Source of the DNA: Flemingiibacterium sp045579105
GTDB taxonomy: Bacteria; Bacillota; Clostridia; Oscillospirales; CAG-272
NCBI GenBank assembly: GCA_045579105.1
Contig: JAZNLM010000128.1
Location: 1 to 37,929, forward strand
DNA length: 37,929 nucleotides
Direction of reading: 5' to 3'
The translations under genes were made by a program, and so were the position numbers. The notes under the pieces were generated by a model, which was not told the DNA's origin, ran no database searches, and saw only the letters and a list, made by a program, of their open reading frames with translations. This document shows, in pieces, positions 29,735 through 37,804 of the stretch; positions within the stretch are counted from its first letter, which is position 1; every line of letters begins with the position of its first letter.

Positions 29735-30721
29735 TTATTCCCATTCGATAGTACCGGTAGGCTTTGGAGTGAGGTCGTAGAGTACGCGGTTAACGCCCTC
29801 TACCTCGGTGATTATTCTGTTAGTGATAGTGTGAAGCACAGGATAGGGGATTTCCTCGATAGTTGCAGTCATCGCGTCCTTGGAATTAACGGCGCGAATG
29901 ATTGCAGGCCATCCCTCGTAGCGCTCGTGGTTGCGAACGCCAACACTCTTCATATCGGGCATAGAGATGAAGAATTGCCATACGTGCTTGGCAAGACCGC
30001 TCTTGTCGAATTCCTCGCGAAGAATCGCATCAGCTTCACGGAGAGCGTGAAGTCTGTCGCGAGTGATAGCGCCAAGGCAACGTACACCAAGACCAGGCCC
30101 TGGGAAAGGCTGGCGGTCAACCATTTCGGAAGGAAGACCAAGTGCACGGCCTACCTCGCGAACTTCATCCTTAAAGAGAAGCTTGATAGGCTCAACAAGC
30201 TCAAACGTCATATATTCGGGAAGTCCGCCAACATTGTGATGAGCTTTAACAGCCTTCTTGCCGTTAGACACGAGAATGTCGGGATAAATAGTTTCCTGAG
30301 CGAGGAAAGAAATACCCTCAAGCTTCTTTGCCTCCTCGTCGAACACTTTTATAAATTCGCCGCCGATAATCTTGCGCTTCTTTTCGGGATCAGCAACGCC
30401 GGCAAGAAGATCAAGAAAACGATCAGTTGCATCAACGTAAATAAGATTTGCATCAAGTCCATTTTTGAATATTTCGATAACCTGCTCGCTCTCTCCTTTT
30501 CTCATAAGGCCGTGGTTAACGTGAACGCAAACGAGCTGTTTGCCAATTGCCTTAATAAGAAGTGCTGCAACAACAGAACTGTCGACACCGCCGGAAAGTG
30601 CCAAAAGTACCTTTTTGTCGCCAACCTGAGCGCGGACTTCTGCAATCTGCTCTTCGATGAACTTATCCGCAAGTTCACGGGTGTTGATTCGTGCCATTGT
30701 TTCTGGACGTACGTTGCTCAT
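29735..30721 (-). CDS. guaA: GMP synthase ATP-pyrophosphatase subunit lacking a glutaminase domain
   Basis: GMP synthase aminates XMP to GMP. This 328-aa protein begins directly with the N-type ATP-pyrophosphatase domain: LSGGVDSS loop at 42-49, VHVNHGLMRKGE, and the dimerisation domain RQPFPGPGLGVRCLG, ending TGTIEWE. The class I glutamine amidotransferase domain (about 190 residues, normally N-terminal in bacterial GuaA) is missing. There is no room for it upstream, where a promoter, hairpin and GGAGG lie. So it must take ammonia from a separate glutaminase (as archaea do with GuaAa/GuaAb) or use free ammonia. No such glutaminase is in the window. The start is secure. Functionally paired with guaB at the other end. 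Confidence 0.92.
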   Translation of the reverse strand: MSNVRPETMARINTRELADKFIEEQIAEVRAQVGDKKVLLALSGGVDSSVVAALLIKAIGKQLVCVHVNHGLMRKGESEQVIEIFKNGLDANLIYVDATDRFLDLLAGVADPEKKRKIIGGEFIKVFDEEAKKLEGISFLAQETIYPDILVSNGKKAVKAHHNVGGLPEYMTFELVEPIKLLFKDEVREVGRALGLPSEMVDRQPFPGPGLGVRCLGAITRDRLHALREADAILREEFDKSGLAKHVWQFFISMPDMKSVGVRNHERYEGWPAIIRAVNSKDAMTATIEEIPYPVLHTITNRIITEVEGVNRVLYDLTPKPTGTIEWE

Positions 30722-30741
30722 AAATATCCTCCGTTTTTTGA

Positions 30742-30763
30742 CGGCTTAGTCAGAGATAAGCCG
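30742..30763 (-). other. Leader hairpin before guaA
   Basis: Perfect 7-bp stem CGGCTTA/TAAGCCG with an 8-nt loop, between the promoter and GGAGG. No match to the purine riboswitch core and no T-tract. Possible stabilising or regulatory element. Confidence 0.5.
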
Positions 30764-30781
30764 AGTTAATCTTACCTTTTA

Positions 30782-30810
30782 ATGATATCACAAATTGCTG
30801 ATAATTTCAA
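30782..30810 (-). promoter_or_regulatory. Promoter of guaA
   Basis: Minus-strand TTGAAA (30810-30805), 17 nt and TATCAT (30787-30782). Rest of the 227-bp gap up to 30948 is AT-rich and carries the upstream ATPase terminator. Confidence 0.72.
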
Positions 30811-30916
30811 GTACTTTGCTCAAAAAAACACGTTTTCCGTATACAAAATCTTATAGTGCTTTATCATTATAGTTGTATAAAATATAAAAATTATGCACTA
30901 TTTTCACATATTGTGA

Positions 30917-30942
30917 AAGCGACAACCTTGCGGTTGCCGCTT
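30917..30942 (-). terminator. Terminator hairpin after the P-type ATPase
   Basis: 11-bp stem with one G-U (arms 30917-30927 and 30932-30942) and a GCAA tetraloop, six nt past the stop. The tail is only TTTCAC, but a second perfect 7-bp hairpin (30902-30918) follows immediately. Confidence 0.65.
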
Positions 30943-30948
30943 TATGTC

Positions 30949-33555
30949 TTATTTTATAATCTTTAAAAGCTTTAAAAGCTCTGTGATTACAGTCGGGATA
31001 AATGCAAGTCCAAACGCTATCAAATAGTACGTGGGTTCAAGAAGTTCAAGACCAAATGCAACTCTTACTGGAGTGAGCGCGACAATCATAGTAAGCACGA
31101 ATGAAGAAAGCGCCGCAAGGTTCATTGTCCTATTCGTGAACGGACCGACCTTGAAGAGCGATTTACTTGAACGCATATTGAACGCTTGGAACACTTGCGT
31201 CATTGCGAGTATGATGAACGCCATAGTCTGACCTGCCATCTCTGTCCCGACAGTCTTCCAACCTATCATATAACCTGCGAGTGTAAGTGCCGCGAACATA
31301 ATGCCCTGAAGTACCACCTGAATACCAAGACCGTGAGCGAAGATACCTTCGTTTTTGGGCTTTGGCTTCTGTTCCATAATATCCTTTTCAACCGGCTCCA
31401 TACCAAGAGCAATTGCAGGAAGCGAGTCTGTAACAAGGTTTATCCAAAGGAGCTGCATTGAAAGAAGCGGTGTCTTGTGCCAAAGAAGCATAGCAGTGAA
31501 TACCGTGAAAACTTCACCTATGTTCGTACCGAGAAGATATCCGACAACCTTCTTGATATTTGCGTAAATGCCACGTCCTTCGCGTACAGCATCGACTATA
31601 GTGGCAAAGTTATCGTCGGTGAGAGTCATATCTGCCGCACCCTTTGCCACATCTGTTCCGGTGATACCCATAGCACAGCCAATGTCAGCGGCTTTAAGCG
31701 CAGGAGCATCGTTAACGCCGTCGCCGGTCATAGAAACGACTTCTCCGGCGCGCTGCCAAGCCTTTACGATTCGTATCTTATCCTCAGGCGAAACACGAGC
31801 ATAAACGGCAATCTTTCGAATGCGTTTGTCAAGCTCGTCATCGCTCATTTTCTGGAGTTCTGCACCGGTTATAGCTTCATCGCCTTCGTTGAGAATGCCA
31901 AGGTCTTTTGCGATAGCGGAAGCGGTGATAACGTGGTCGCCTGTTATCATAACGGCGCGGATACCAGCCTTCTTGCATACTGCAACTGCATCGCGTGCTT
32001 CGTCGCGAGGCGGGTCGATCATACCTACAAGACCAACAAGCGTAAGATTGTTTTCGAGAGTATTGCTGTCAGCATTTTCGGGGAGCGCGTCAATTTCTTT
32101 AGTAGCGATAGCGATAACGCGAAGTGCATCAAAGCTCATTTCCTCGCATACACGTCGCGCGGTTTCAATGTCACCACTTGTGCAGCGCTCTATAAGCATA
32201 TCAAACGCACCCTTTGTGATAACCGTAAGCTTTCCACCGATATTGTTGACAGTGGTCATGAGCTTTCTGTCGGAGTCAAAAGGAAGGTCAAATATGCGCG
32301 GACTTTCTGCGTTTATTTCGTCCTTGTGCATACCATTGCGTGTAGCAGCGTAAACAATAGACGTTTCCGTTGGGTCACCGATATGCTTTACATTGCCGGT
32401 GCCGTCGAATACAACCGAACCGTCACAGCAAAGTGCGCCAAGCTTAACGAGATTTTTTATCTCTTTGCCATTGTCATCTGTAATATCTTCGCCTACATTG
32501 CCATCGGCAGCCCAAGCACGAACAAGTGTCATTCTGTTTTGAGTAAGAGTACCGGTCTTATCCGAGCAAATAACCGATGCGCCGCCGAGCGTTTCGACAG
32601 CGGGCAGACGGCGGATGATGGCGTTGCGCTTAACCATACGCTGTACGCCGATAGAAAGAACTACAGTAACTATCGCAGGAAGTCCCTCGGGGATTGCGGA
32701 GACAGCGAGAGATACAGCCGTCATAAAGAGTTCCATCGGATCAAGATTGTTAAGAAGACCTATAACAAATATGACCGCACACGCACCGAGCGCCACAAAA
32801 CCGAGATATTTACCGAGCTGCGCGAGTTTTCTCTGAAGAGGAGTCTGCGAATCGCCTGCACCTTCAAGAAGTCCTGCAATTTTACCCATTTCAGTGTTCA
32901 TGCCGGTGCCGGTGACAACAGCCTTGCCCGAACCGTACGAAATAGAACAGCCGGAATAAATCATATTTTTTCTGTCGCCAAGCGGTGCATCCTCTGCAAC
33001 GGCAACGGTCGCATCCTTTTCGGACGGAACAGACTCACCGGTAAGTGCAGATTCCTCGCTTTTTAGCGACGAAGATGCGATAAGACGCGCATCAGCCGGC
33101 ACAAAATCGCCTGCTTCAACCTTGATAATATCACCCGGGATAAGGTCGGCGGCGTCGATAATTTCTTCAACGCCATCGCGTATAACTCTTGCGTGCGGCG
33201 CTGATAGATTTTGAAGAGCTTCGAGCGACTTTTCTGCTTTTGCTTCCTGAACAACACCCATTACAGCGTTGAGAATAACTATAAGAAGAATGAGCGCAGG
33301 TTCAAAGAATTCTTTAGGATTCCCTTCAACACAAGCTATGACAAAAGAGATAACAGCAGCTATAATGAGTATAATTATCATTACATCCTTGAACTGCTCT
33401 AAAAATCTTTGGAATGTAGACTTCTTTTTCTTCTCTCGAAGCTTATTTTTGCCGTGTTTTTCGAGCAACCTTGCGGCATCAGCTTTGCTTATACCCTTTT
33501 CGGTGGTTCCAAGCAAATTTAAAAGCTCGGAAATATCTGACGAATGTGGCAGCAT
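30949..33555 (-). CDS. P2A-type Ca2+-transporting ATPase
   Basis: The 868-aa SERCA-like pump is predicted to export Ca2+ from the cytoplasm. N-terminal cation-ATPase domain, TGES (172-175), membrane helix 4 motif IPEGLP (288-293), phosphorylation site DKTGT (Asp332), nucleotide-binding domain, TGDGVNDAPALK hinge, and helix 6 NLVTDSLPAIALG with the Asn and Asp of Ca2+ site II. Helix 5 NIGEVF keeps the Asn/Glu pair. Length is normal for bacterial PacL/YloB-type enzymes. AGGAGG precedes the ATG. Ca2+ versus another divalent ion such as Mn2+ cannot be proven from sequence. Confidence 0.92.
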   Translation of the reverse strand: MLPHSSDISELLNLLGTTEKGISKADAARLLEKHGKNKLREKKKKSTFQRFLEQFKDVMIIILIIAAVISFVIACVEGNPKEFFEPALILLIVILNAVMGVVQEAKAEKSLEALQNLSAPHARVIRDGVEEIIDAADLIPGDIIKVEAGDFVPADARLIASSSLKSEESALTGESVPSEKDATVAVAEDAPLGDRKNMIYSGCSISYGSGKAVVTGTGMNTEMGKIAGLLEGAGDSQTPLQRKLAQLGKYLGFVALGACAVIFVIGLLNNLDPMELFMTAVSLAVSAIPEGLPAIVTVVLSIGVQRMVKRNAIIRRLPAVETLGGASVICSDKTGTLTQNRMTLVRAWAADGNVGEDITDDNGKEIKNLVKLGALCCDGSVVFDGTGNVKHIGDPTETSIVYAATRNGMHKDEINAESPRIFDLPFDSDRKLMTTVNNIGGKLTVITKGAFDMLIERCTSGDIETARRVCEEMSFDALRVIAIATKEIDALPENADSNTLENNLTLVGLVGMIDPPRDEARDAVAVCKKAGIRAVMITGDHVITASAIAKDLGILNEGDEAITGAELQKMSDDELDKRIRKIAVYARVSPEDKIRIVKAWQRAGEVVSMTGDGVNDAPALKAADIGCAMGITGTDVAKGAADMTLTDDNFATIVDAVREGRGIYANIKKVVGYLLGTNIGEVFTVFTAMLLWHKTPLLSMQLLWINLVTDSLPAIALGMEPVEKDIMEQKPKPKNEGIFAHGLGIQVVLQGIMFAALTLAGYMIGWKTVGTEMAGQTMAFIILAMTQVFQAFNMRSSKSLFKVGPFTNRTMNLAALSSFVLTMIVALTPVRVAFGLELLEPTYYLIAFGLAFIPTVITELLKLLKIIK

Positions 33556-33585
33556 AGTAACCTCCTAATATTTTGAATTGAAATT

Positions 33586-33614
33586 AGTATATTATATTTA
33601 CGAAACTTTTTCAA
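33586..33614 (-). promoter_or_regulatory. Promoter of the P-type ATPase gene
   Basis: Minus-strand TTGAAA (33614-33609), 17 nt, TATACT (33591-33586), then AGGAGG at normal distance from the ATG. The rest of the gap to 33746 shows only the rpiB terminator. Confidence 0.78.
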
Positions 33615-33716
33615 TACTATGTACGATTATTTAACAGATTTTTTTACGTTTATTCGTATGTCGTTAATTTACTGTATAATGCGTTCATAGGATTAGATTG
33701 CTTTGTGTAACGAAAA

Positions 33717-33737
33717 GCGGGCAAATCTCTTGCCCGC
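33717..33737 (-). terminator. Intrinsic terminator after rpiB
   Basis: Perfect 8-bp GC-rich stem GCGGGCAA/TTGCCCGC, 5-nt loop, then TTTTCGTT on the minus strand. Ends the fhs-tsaE-tsaB-rpiB operon. Confidence 0.87.
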
Positions 33738-33746
33738 CCTAAATTT

Positions 33747-34205
33747 TTATTTTTCAGCTTCACTCTTTTCGATAGCTGTTATCATATCGACGCGTGTCTG
33801 ATGACGCCCACCCTCGAATTCGGTATCAATAAACAGGTCAACCATATCAAGTGCAAGTCCGGTGCCAATCACTCTTCCGCCAAGGCAGAGCACATTTGCA
33901 TCGTTGTGAAGACGTGTAAATCTTACCGAGAACGTGTCAGAAGCGCACGCCGCACGTATGCCGCGGTGCTTATTTGCCGCCATAGACATACCGATACCGG
34001 TTCCGCAAACGAGTATACCGCGGTAGCACTCACCGTTCTGTATAGATTTGCAAAGCACGCCGGCATAGTCAGGATAGTTTACGCTCGCGCTTGTATAACA
34101 ACCGAAATCGTGGTAGTCAATACCTCTTTCCTTAAGGTGCTCGATAATCTCGCCTTTAAGCTCAAATCCACCGTGATCGCAGGCAATAGCAAGTACTTTT
34201 TCCAT
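33747..34205 (-). CDS. rpiB: Ribose-5-phosphate isomerase B / sugar-phosphate isomerase
   Basis: The 152-aa enzyme of the RpiB/LacA/LacB family interconverts ribose-5-phosphate and ribulose-5-phosphate. It has ACDHGGFELK (active-site Asp and phosphate residues), VCGTGIGMSMAANKHRGIRAA (with the catalytic Cys in CGTGIG), and NDANVLCLGGRVIG. Length is typical. The gene follows tsaB by 19 nt, which is not the usual rimI/tsaD neighbour. The pentose-phosphate link would feed nucleotide synthesis with the fhs product. Confidence 0.94.
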   Translation of the reverse strand: MEKVLAIACDHGGFELKGEIIEHLKERGIDYHDFGCYTSASVNYPDYAGVLCKSIQNGECYRGILVCGTGIGMSMAANKHRGIRAACASDTFSVRFTRLHNDANVLCLGGRVIGTGLALDMVDLFIDTEFEGGRHQTRVDMITAIEKSEAEK

Positions 34206-34224
34206 TTATTTTTCCTCCTAGAAA

Positions 34225-34914
34225 TTAGTTTGCTTTAAGTTTTTCTTCACGTTCACGCTCGGCTTGTGAAGCGCGCAGATAACGCGCCGCAAGCTCACGG
34301 TCACACTTTTGCTCCGACATATGCGCCTCTGCCACAAGGGCCACGGAAAAGGCGTTCTGTGGTATGAGAAGAGCAGGTGTGTCTATAATTGTTACATCAG
34401 TCTCATCAAAATACTTTTTAGCAACATTAAAACCGTCGCCGCAAAGACGTACTTCTGTGATAGCAAGCTCATTAAATTTTGCGTGAAGCTCGCTGATAGG
34501 CACAAGCATATCATCAGTTAACCGTTTGCCGTTGCGGAACACCGCAGTGTAAACCTGATTGCGGCGTGCATCCATAACCGGAACTACATAGCCGTCCATG
34601 CCGTCAAGATTTTTCGCAAGCGCTTCAAGTGTTGAAACGCCTATACAAGGCTTATTCTTGTCAAACGCAAGCCCTTTGATAAGCGATACACCAATTCTCA
34701 CGCCTGTAAATGAGCCCGGGCCTTCTGATACAGCGAAAGTATCGACATCATCAATTGTCAATGCGCACTTCGAAAGCATATTCTCTATCATAGGAAGCAT
34801 TGTTTCGCTATGTGTGAGCAGACCATTTACAGTGAAAAGTGAAAGCAGTGTACCATCACGCGAGAGCGCGCACGTGGCTGTATTTGCACTTGTATCAATG
34901 GCTAAAATAAGCAT
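34225..34914 (-). CDS. tsaB: tRNA N6-threonylcarbamoyladenosine biosynthesis protein TsaB
   Basis: The 229-aa ASKHA-fold protein partners TsaD and TsaE in making t6A37 on ANN-decoding tRNAs. It shows ILAIDTSANTATCAL at the start, SEGPGSFTGVRIG (about 63-75), IKGLAF, and PVMDARRNQVYTA; the C-terminal half is divergent, as usual for TsaB. It starts one base after the tsaE stop. tsaD itself is not in the window. Confidence 0.94.
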   Translation of the reverse strand: MLILAIDTSANTATCALSRDGTLLSLFTVNGLLTHSETMLPMIENMLSKCALTIDDVDTFAVSEGPGSFTGVRIGVSLIKGLAFDKNKPCIGVSTLEALAKNLDGMDGYVVPVMDARRNQVYTAVFRNGKRLTDDMLVPISELHAKFNELAITEVRLCGDGFNVAKKYFDETDVTIIDTPALLIPQNAFSVALVAEAHMSEQKCDRELAARYLRASQAEREREEKLKAN

Positions 34915-34915
34915 A

Positions 34916-35347
34916 CTATTTCTCCACTATCTCTGCGGTAATTTTTCGCTCGTCGTCTTCGAGCTTTTCTATAGTTACACGTACGAATTTGTCCGGCAGC
35001 GCGTACGGAATATTCTCGCTCCACTCGGTTATGATAATGCCGCGCTCGAGGTAATCGTAAAATCCGATAGAGTCAAGCGCGTCCTCATCTTCGATGCGAT
35101 ACATATCAAAATGGAACAGAGGTATTCTTCCCTCATATTCATTTACAATTGTATAGGTTGGTGAGCAAACGTCTGCGTCAGGCGCAATAATGGTTGCAAA
35201 TCCGCGTGTGAATGCTGTTTTTCCAGCGCCGAGATCGCCGTATAGTGCCACAAAATCGAGGTTGTTCTCGAGAACGTATTTTGCAAGTTCTGCGCCGACG
35301 AGCTCTGTTTCGTCGGCGCAGCTTGTAACTTTATTTAAAACAAACAT
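34916..35347 (-). CDS. tsaE: tRNA t6A biosynthesis ATPase TsaE
   Basis: The 143-aa P-loop protein has Walker A GDLGAGKTAFTRG (about 38-50), SPTYTIVNEYEG, FDMYRIEDEDAL and the later GIIITEWSENI switch region, exactly the TsaE layout. It supplies ATP turnover to the TsaBD complex. Its ATG overlaps the fhs stop (TAATG) and its stop is one base from tsaB, so the three are probably translationally coupled. Confidence 0.95.
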   Translation of the reverse strand: MFVLNKVTSCADETELVGAELAKYVLENNLDFVALYGDLGAGKTAFTRGFATIIAPDADVCSPTYTIVNEYEGRIPLFHFDMYRIEDEDALDSIGFYDYLERGIIITEWSENIPYALPDKFVRVTIEKLEDDERKITAEIVEK

Positions 35348-37020
35348 TAGAACAGACCGTTGATCTTACCGTTGTCGTCAACGTCTATATTGTATGCAGC
35401 GGGGACCTTGGGAAGACCGGGCATAGTAAGAATAGTACCGGTGAGTGCTACGATAAACTCCGCACCTGCAGAAAGTCTTACTTCGCGTACAGTTACAGTA
35501 AAATTCTTCGGTCTGCCGAGCTTTGCAGGATCGTCAGAGAGTGAATACTGTGTCTTAGCCATACATACAGGGAAATTAGCATATTTCTCGTCGAGTGCAA
35601 GGATCTCGGAGAGCTGCTTTTCAGCCGCAGCCTCATAAACAACACCATCAGCACCGTAGATTTCCTTTGCGACGGTTGCAATCTTGTCCTTGATTGACAT
35701 TTCGTCGGGATAAAGCACCTTGAAGTTAGATGGCTTCTCACAAGCCTCAACAACCTTGTTCGCAAGGTCAATACCACCGTCGCCACCCTTTGCAAATACT
35801 TCGGAGAGTGCAAGAGTTGCTCCGCGTGCCTCGCAGGCCTTGCGGATGAATTCAAGCTCTGCATCGGTATCGGTGTCGAAGCGGTTGAGAGCGACAACTA
35901 CCGGTACGCCGTACTTGGTGAGATTGTCAATGTGCGCCTCAAGGTTTACAATACCCTTTTCGAGAGCCGCGAGATTTTCGCCCTTAAGCTCGGTCTTGGG
36001 TACGCCGCCGTTGTATTTGAGTGCGCGGACAGTTGCAACGAGAACAATAGCATTCGGTGCAAGACCTGCCTTGCGGCACTTGATGTCAAGGAACTTTTCT
36101 GCGCCGAGGTCAGCACCAAATCCTGCCTCAGTGATGCAGTAGTCAGCAAGCTTCATAGCAAGCTTGGTTGCGCGAACGGAGTTGCATCCATGCGCAATGT
36201 TTGCAAACGGACCACCGTGAATGATTGCGGGAGTGTTTTCGAGAGTCTGAACGAGGTTAGGCTTAATTGCATCCTTAAGGAGTGCGGTCATAGAGCCTTC
36301 AGCCTTGATGTCACGAGCGTAAACGGGTGAACCGTCGTACTTATATGCAACAAGAATGTTGCCAAGACGCTTCTTGAGGTCGGAAACGGACTCTGCAAGA
36401 CAGAGTATAGCCATAACCTCGGAAGCAACGGTGATCTGGAAGTGATCCTCACGAACAACACCACTCATCTTGCCGCCCATGCCGATTACACAATTGCGGA
36501 GTGCACGGTCATTGGTGTCGGTGCAGCGGATAACAACTACGCGACGAGGGTCGATACCGAGCTCGTTGCCCTGGAAGATGTGGTTGTCGAGAATAGCGCA
36601 AAGAAGGTTATTGGCTGCGGTGATTGCGTGGAAGTCGCCGGTGAAGTGAAGGTTGATGTCTTCCATAGGAACAACCTGTGCATAACCACCGCCTGCCGCG
36701 CCGCCCTTAACGCCGAATACCGGACCGAGAGAGGGTACGCGAAGTGCGATAACTGCATTCTTGCCGATCTTATCCATAGCCATACCAAGACCAACGGTAG
36801 TGGTGGTCTTTCCCTCGCCTGCAGGTGTCGGGTTGATAGCGGTAACGAGAATGAGCTTACCGTTAGGCTTGTTGGCAGTACGCTTGATAAAGTCATCAGT
36901 GATCTTTGCCTTGTACTTACCGTAGTACTCGAGTTCGTCCTCGGTTACACCGAGCTTTTCGGCAATTTTGCCGATGGGAAGCATAGTAGCTTCCTGTGCG
37001 ATTTGGATGTCAGTTTTCAT
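35347..37020 (-). CDS. fhs: Formate--tetrahydrofolate ligase
   Basis: The 557-aa enzyme activates formate with ATP to give 10-formyl-THF for purines, fMet and the Wood-Ljungdahl methyl branch. Seen are TPAGEGKTTTTVGL (P-loop, about 65-78), RVPSLGPVFGVKGGAAGGG, NLHFTGDFHAITAANN, HGGPFANIAHGCNS, and the ending LPKVPAAYNIDVDDNG. It is common in Clostridia whether or not they are acetogens; no other Wood-Ljungdahl genes are in the window. Start with AAAGGA upstream and own promoter. Confidence 0.97.
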   Translation of the reverse strand: MKTDIQIAQEATMLPIGKIAEKLGVTEDELEYYGKYKAKITDDFIKRTANKPNGKLILVTAINPTPAGEGKTTTTVGLGMAMDKIGKNAVIALRVPSLGPVFGVKGGAAGGGYAQVVPMEDINLHFTGDFHAITAANNLLCAILDNHIFQGNELGIDPRRVVVIRCTDTNDRALRNCVIGMGGKMSGVVREDHFQITVASEVMAILCLAESVSDLKKRLGNILVAYKYDGSPVYARDIKAEGSMTALLKDAIKPNLVQTLENTPAIIHGGPFANIAHGCNSVRATKLAMKLADYCITEAGFGADLGAEKFLDIKCRKAGLAPNAIVLVATVRALKYNGGVPKTELKGENLAALEKGIVNLEAHIDNLTKYGVPVVVALNRFDTDTDAELEFIRKACEARGATLALSEVFAKGGDGGIDLANKVVEACEKPSNFKVLYPDEMSIKDKIATVAKEIYGADGVVYEAAAEKQLSEILALDEKYANFPVCMAKTQYSLSDDPAKLGRPKNFTVTVREVRLSAGAEFIVALTGTILTMPGLPKVPAAYNIDVDDNGKINGLF

Positions 37021-37042
37021 TTTCTTTTCCTTTCGTTTTTTA

Positions 37043-37059
37043 GAGGAATGCTATTCCTC
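37043..37059 (-). other. Leader hairpin before fhs
   Basis: Perfect 7-bp stem GAGGAAT/ATTCCTC with a 3-nt loop in the fhs leader, followed by TAAAAAACG and the ribosome site. It mimics an SD (GAGGA) in paired form. Not a recognised riboswitch. Confidence 0.5.
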
Positions 37060-37087
37060 CACAGCATAGAAGTATTCTAATGAGTAT

Positions 37088-37116
37088 ATTATACCATACA
37101 TAAATATAGCCGTCAA
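37088..37116 (-). promoter_or_regulatory. Promoter of the fhs operon
   Basis: Minus-strand TTGACG (37116-37111), 17 nt and TATAAT (37093-37088). Faces away from the CDP-alcohol transferase promoter in the same gap (37021-37250). Confidence 0.82.
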
Positions 37117-37181
37117 TAGATTTCAAAAATATTTATTTTTAGAAAGATTGATGAATTTTCCGTAAAAATATGTTGAAAATA

Positions 37182-37210
37182 TTGAAAAGCAAAAGAAAAT
37201 GTGGTACACT
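37182..37210 (+). promoter_or_regulatory. Promoter of the CDP-alcohol transferase gene
   Basis: TTGAAA (37182-37187), 17 nt and TACACT (37205-37210), 40 nt before the TTG start. -10 box matches 4 of 6. Confidence 0.55.
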
Positions 37211-37250
37211 TACTATAAACTATATTCTAAATATATTGGAGTGACAAAAA

Positions 37251-37790
37251 TTGAGTATACTTCCAAACATAATAACCTCGTTTCGCATATTGGGCGGAAT
37301 TTCGCTCATTTTTGTTGAGCCGCTAACAGTTGCTTTTTTTATTATTTACACCTTATCAGGAATAAGCGACGTGCTTGACGGTTACATAGCGCGGAAATTC
37401 AGTGCTATAAGCAAACTTGGTACTGTCCTTGACAGCATTGCTGACATTCTTTTTTATTCGATTATGCTTTTCAAAATCGCGCCTATTCTTTTTGAGAAGC
37501 TTCCTTCTGGTATATGGATAGCTGTTTCTATCGTAATTGTTATTCGTATTGCTTCGTATCTGCTCGCGGCTATGAAATATCGGTGTTTCGCTTCGCTTCA
37601 CACCTACCTCAACAAACTTACGGGCGTAACGATGTTCACTGTTCCTTACTTTATAAAGCTTCCGATTGGGACGTCAGTCTGCATCAGCGTTTGTTCTATA
37701 GCGGCTCTCGCGTCACTTGAAGAGCTAATAATTCACATAAAATCAAAAGAATACGACGGGGATATAAAATCAATTCTCAAAAAAGCATAA
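37251..37790 (+). CDS. CDP-alcohol phosphatidyltransferase family protein
   Basis: The 179-aa membrane enzyme has the signature D-x2-DG-x2-AR-x8-G-x3-D-x3-D (DVLDGYIARKFS... with the final Asp in DSIAD), which binds Mg2+ and CDP-lipid. There are five to six hydrophobic helices. The family makes phosphatidylglycerophosphate, phosphatidylserine or similar; the substrate cannot be told here. TTG start with GGAGTG upstream; no in-frame ATG near. Ends about 15 nt before the IS30 transposase stop. Confidence 0.85.
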   Translation: MSILPNIITSFRILGGISLIFVEPLTVAFFIIYTLSGISDVLDGYIARKFSAISKLGTVLDSIADILFYSIMLFKIAPILFEKLPSGIWIAVSIVIVIRIASYLLAAMKYRCFASLHTYLNKLTGVTMFTVPYFIKLPIGTSVCISVCSIAALASLEELIIHIKSKEYDGDIKSILKKA

Positions 37791-37804
37791 GATGATTTGT
37801 CAAG

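Noticed and set aside
29831..30769. Plus-strand 312-codon ORF opposite guaA
   Set aside because: Complete antisense of a well-supported gene, and its 3' end runs into the guaA promoter region; no motif seen.
31477..33066. Plus-strand 529-codon ORF opposite the P-type ATPase
   Set aside because: Antisense shadow of a clear gene: Cys/Ser/Arg-rich, no ribosome site and no family motifs.
33640..33690. Plus-strand TATAAT near 33675
   Set aside because: No acceptable -35 box at 16-18 nt and no plus-strand gene downstream.
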